DNA of 9,544 nt, from NCBI GenBank assembly GCA_964588175.1, contig CAZPNW010000219.1:1-9544 (forward strand), in the 5' to 3' direction. The number at the start of each line of letters is the position of its first letter. Position 1 is the stretch's first letter. Below the pieces are notes generated by a model. The model saw only the letters and a program-made list of their open reading frames with translations, did no database searches and had not been told where the DNA came from. Shown here one piece after another: positions 8,011 to 9,544 of this stretch. The translations under genes were made by a program, and so were the position numbers. Origin of the DNA: JBAZTA01 sp964588175. Its GTDB lineage: Bacteria; Omnitrophota; Gorgyraeia; Gygaellales; Profunditerraquicolaceae.

Positions 8011-8017
8011 CCTCCTT
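8011..8017 (-). promoter_or_regulatory. Ribosome binding site of the TpsB gene, abutting a hairpin
   Basis: AAGGAGG on the minus strand, 8 nt before the ATG at 8002. It rules out an upstream in-frame GTG at 8125, which would put a Cys-rich non-signal stretch before the signal peptide. Its first two bases lie in the 3' arm of the hairpin at 8016-8032, so folding could limit access. Confidence 0.8.
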
Positions 8018-8127
8018 TTGCAGAATGCAAAACACGCCGCAGAAAGCGGCGTACTTGCCTATCCAATTAAGGCAAGTGCCGGCGCAATTCCAATAAGCGC
8101 CGGGTGTAAGTACCAAGGACAACACCC
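8016..8127 (-). promoter_or_regulatory. Structured 5' leader of the TpsB operon: five tandem hairpins
   Basis: Read 5' to 3' on the minus strand, five inverted repeats follow each other almost without gaps. H1 pairs 8122-8127 with 8102-8107 (6 bp). H2 pairs 8097-8103 with 8079-8085 (7 bp, 11-nt loop). H3 pairs 8070-8077 with 8053-8060 (8 bp, 9-nt loop). H4 pairs 8046-8052 with 8034-8040 (7 bp, 5-nt loop). H5 pairs 8026-8032 with 8016-8022 (7 bp, 3-nt loop) and reaches the Shine-Dalgarno. All stems are perfect as written. H1 and H2 share bases 8102-8103, so they cannot both form fully. The loops of H2 and H3 both contain AUUGGA. I do not recognise a known riboswitch class. Gene control at the RNA level is inferred, not shown. 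Confidence 0.6.
8029..8052 (-). terminator. Possible attenuator hairpin in the TpsB leader
   Basis: The GC-rich 7-bp stem H4 (ACGCCGC/GCGGCGU, 5-nt loop) is followed by G and then four U residues before the TpsB ribosome site. The U-run is short for an efficient intrinsic terminator. H2 sequences (CGGCG/CGCCG) could pair with either H4 arm, so an antiterminating fold is possible. This is a weak candidate. Confidence 0.3.
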
Positions 8128-8153
8128 ATTCTTATCGACTATTAATATAAAAC

Positions 8154-8182
8154 ATCTTAAAGGACACATCCCCGTTTGTCAA
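8154..8182 (-). promoter_or_regulatory. Near-consensus sigma70-type promoter of the TpsB operon
   Basis: On the minus strand, TTGACA (8177-8182, perfect -35) and TAAGAT (8154-8159, 4 of 6 for -10) are separated by exactly 17 nt. The expected transcript start is near 8146-8148, giving a leader of about 145 nt before the TpsB ATG. The -35 box begins only 18 nt after the stop codon of the upstream channel gene, with no clear terminator between them, so some read-through is possible. Confidence 0.7.
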
Positions 8183-8200
8183 GGGAACAATTAACTAACT

Positions 8201-8872
8201 TTACTCATTTATCTTTTGGGAAAAATAATTGATAAATACCACTATAAAAACCACGCAGATCAATAATTGCGACATTACCACCAGCTGCCCGGCGGTATTT
8301 TTCGCGCAGATATCGCCGAACCCAACCGTGGTAGTAGCTACGACGCTGAAATAAAGCGCGCCTACCGCATCCATCGGCCTGTTCAACAAATCAAAGGCCC
8401 TATAGATCACCGCAAAATCAAAAGCCACTTCAGCGTAATGCAAAAAGATCAATAATAACGAACGCCGGTAGGAAACCGCGGCAGAGTGAATATCAGAAAG
8501 AAAGATCAGATGCAACAGGTGCACGAGAGTTTCACTGAGCAAATAGATGACCAGAAAGATCACCAGAGGATACCGGTACCATCCCAACCATAAAGCAACA
8601 AGTGGAAGGACTAACTTGACTATGGCATAAAACTCGACAGCCAGCCTCCTGCCGGACACGCCACCCCACCTGCCAAAAATATCCCTGATCAAAAGGATGG
8701 GGTAAAAAAACTGCGCCAGGCAAAGCAGAAGGCGCACGATCCGCTCTAAGCCGTAATTCTCTTCATCCCATACCTGCTTGAGATATAGTAACTGCTGAAC
8801 ATAGGCTCCCCGGGTTTTTACTTCTTTCGGGACAAGACGCGCGGGATTAATGAATATTTTCAGGAATTTCAT
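8201..8872 (-). CDS. Potassium-channel-like membrane protein (pore-loop ion channel)
   Basis: This 223-residue inner-membrane protein contains the potassium selectivity filter T-T-V-G-F-G-D (residues 181-187), preceded by a pore helix (about 170-181, GALYFSVVAT) and followed by a last membrane helix (about 198-215). Before the pore there are about four hydrophobic helices (about 44-63, 81-97, 101-124, 138-158), roughly the helix count of a six-helix channel. No arginine-rich voltage sensor is evident. The protein ends eight residues after the last helix (FSQKINE), so there is no RCK/TrkA-N or cyclic-nucleotide-binding domain. A basic cytoplasmic stretch of about 40 residues forms the N-terminus. 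The chosen ATG (8872) lies inside the end of the upstream repeat-protein gene (26-nt overlap), with only a poor ribosome site, suggesting translational coupling. The frame stays open further upstream to a GTG at 9190, but that part mirrors the repeat gene and is unlikely to be used. Confidence 0.87.
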   Translation of the reverse strand: MKFLKIFINPARLVPKEVKTRGAYVQQLLYLKQVWDEENYGLERIVRLLLCLAQFFYPILLIRDIFGRWGGVSGRRLAVEFYAIVKLVLPLVALWLGWYRYPLVIFLVIYLLSETLVHLLHLIFLSDIHSAAVSYRRSLLLIFLHYAEVAFDFAVIYRAFDLLNRPMDAVGALYFSVVATTTVGFGDICAKNTAGQLVVMSQLLICVVFIVVFINYFSQKINE

Positions 8873-9544
8873 AAGCGTTATTTTGCTTAAAGTCTTTGTT
8901 ATAAAGACGCACGGTATAATACTGCAGGATATCATCGGCGCTAAACCATTGCAGATCCCCCCCTGCTCCCCTATATTTCTTTGTCTTGACCACCCGGCCG
9001 AGATCATTGTAGATGAGTTCTCTTGCCGAGGAAACGGCATCATCAGCGCTAAACCAAATCCCATCCTCACCCCTGCCATTATGTTGAGAATGATATTCAC
9101 GGACCCGCAGCAGCTTACCCTGGGCATCAAACTCGCGCTGATGGTATTTCTCGATCTGATCATCAGCGCTAAACCATATGTTGTCCGCACCGAAGCCGTT
9201 GTAATCCACGTCTTTTATTATGGAACCTTGCTTATTATATTCATATGCCGTGTAGTATATTACTTCCTTTCTATCGTTATACCGCACATCCCTGGATTTA
9301 TTGCCGCGGGCATCATACTCATAAACAACGCGGTACTTCTGCCGGGAATCCTTACCGTAAACAACCTCCCCTTCAGGTCTTTGCTGCTTATTATATCCAT
9401 ACACCTGGTATTCCTGTAATGCGTCATCGGAAGTAAAGATGAGGCTGTCTTTACCTATCGTATAGCATAATTTCTCCAGCATCCTGCCTTTTTTATCGCG
9501 CTCAGTCAGAAAATAATGATAGACTTCATCGTCCGCGGTAAACC
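8847..9544 (-). CDS. WFSADD-repeat protein, YD/RHS-like, C-terminal part (5' end outside window)
   Basis: The frame is open to the window edge, so only the last 231 residues are visible. The protein is built from repeats of roughly 36-44 residues with the pattern [W/I]-F-[S/T]-[A/S]-D-D, then a Tyr-rich stretch, an (E/I/L)-Y-(N/D)-x-x-G turn, and an N-G-x-G-x-D loop leading into the next motif. Motifs fall at visible residues 1-5 (FTADD), 35-40, 123-128, 163-168 and 199-204. Between 40 and 123 the Y-x-Y-D-A-R-G type units continue without the WFSADD core. The Tyr/Gly/Asp pattern resembles YD/RHS repeats, which form beta-strand shells in surface or secreted proteins. The Asp/Asn-rich loops could bind calcium, which is a guess. 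The end (PENIH, stop at 8847) overlaps the channel start. No toxin domain follows the repeats, so this is not a standard RHS toxin. The location of the whole protein cannot be judged without its N-terminus. Confidence 0.8.
   Translation of the reverse strand, partial: FTADDEVYHYFLTERDKKGRMLEKLCYTIGKDSLIFTSDDALQEYQVYGYNKQQRPEGEVVYGKDSRQKYRVVYEYDARGNKSRDVRYNDRKEVIYYTAYEYNKQGSIIKDVDYNGFGADNIWFSADDQIEKYHQREFDAQGKLLRVREYHSQHNGRGEDGIWFSADDAVSSARELIYNDLGRVVKTKKYRGAGGDLQWFSADDILQYYTVRLYNKDFKQNNAYEIPENIH
8931..9544 (-). repeat. Degenerate coding repeats (WFSADD units)
   Basis: A DNA word close to ATCATCAGCGCTAAACCA (plus-strand reading) recurs with its conserved AAACCA at 8943-8948, 9051-9056 and 9171-9176, and again at the window end. 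Spacings are 108, 120 and about 369 nt, all multiples of three. It encodes the WFSADD motif, so this is protein-level repetition with unusually well kept codons rather than a non-coding repeat. Confidence 0.75.

Noticed and set aside
8003..8125. Upstream GTG start (8125) for the TpsB gene
   Set aside because: It would run through the five-hairpin leader and place a Cys-rich stretch before a normal signal peptide. The ATG at 8002 has AAGGAGG at good spacing.
8016..8147. Known c-di-GMP (GEMM) or other standard riboswitch
   Set aside because: The conserved core of GEMM-I and of other classes I can recall is not visible; only simple stem-loops are seen.
8207..8237. ATTTATC/GATAAAT inverted repeat as a terminator for the channel gene
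   Set aside because: It lies within coding sequence, is entirely AT-rich with a 17-nt loop, and has no following U-run.
8931..9176. CRISPR-like spaced repeats
   Set aside because: Only short words recur, spacing is 108-120 nt and in multiples of three, and the repeats encode a protein motif.
8873..9190. Upstream extension of the channel gene to a GTG at 9190
   Set aside because: The extra 106 residues are read out of frame through the repeat gene and resemble nothing; the ATG at 8872 begins a sensible basic N-terminus.
8850..9419. Plus-strand open frame of 189 codons opposite the repeat gene
   Set aside because: It is a mirror of the WFSADD coding repeats. It has no recognisable motif, and the minus-strand frame shows clear protein repeats.

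Overview
The window looks like chromosomal DNA from a Gram-negative (diderm) bacterium of mid GC content. It encodes two proteins with the features of outer-membrane beta-barrels (one TpsB/FhaC-type transporter, one other barrel), a periplasmic FecR-domain protein and several inner-membrane proteins. The mix of a CHASE2 cyclase, a FecR protein, a TpsB-type barrel and a secreted-looking WFSADD-repeat protein recalls uncultured lineages such as Omnitrophota or Deltaproteobacteria-like groups. That placement is a weak inference; no rRNA or other marker gene is present. No insertion sequence, integrase, tRNA, rRNA or CRISPR array was seen.

Layout, left to right. 1-1256 (minus) is the 5' part of a polytopic membrane protein resembling GT-C type glycosyltransferases, cut by the window edge. 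A 56-nt divergent gap leads to a DUF3307-family membrane protein (1313-2023, plus), the only plus-strand gene. Its 3' end overlaps by 9 nt the 3' end of a minus-strand run read from right to left: a TpsB/ShlB/FhaC-like transporter (6218-8002), a FecR-domain periplasmic protein (5304-6146), an outer-membrane beta-barrel protein (4268-5281) and a CHASE2-sensor class III adenylate cyclase (2015-4255). The gaps are 71, 22 and 12 nt, so these four are probably one operon. Upstream lie a small potassium-channel protein (8201-8872) and the C-terminal part of a WFSADD-repeat (YD/RHS-like) protein (8847-9544, cut by the edge). These two overlap by 26 nt.

The four-gene operon has a near-consensus sigma70-type promoter (TTGACA, 17 nt, TAAGAT at 8154-8182). 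It is followed by a leader of about 145 nt packed with five consecutive inverted repeats, the last running into the Shine-Dalgarno sequence of the TpsB gene. This leader is the most unusual non-coding element in the window and suggests RNA-level control. A 13-codon reading frame with its own good ribosome site sits between the TpsB and FecR genes.

Together the operon reads as an envelope module: a POTRA-barrel transporter, a periplasmic FecR protein, a second outer-membrane barrel and a transmembrane cyclase whose CHASE2 domain faces the same periplasm. A plausible but unproven reading is that the state of the outer membrane or of secretion is sensed and converted to cAMP. The exported TpsA-type substrate normally expected beside a TpsB protein is not in the window.

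No stretch longer than 300 bases lacks a gene; the longest gap is 8003-8200.
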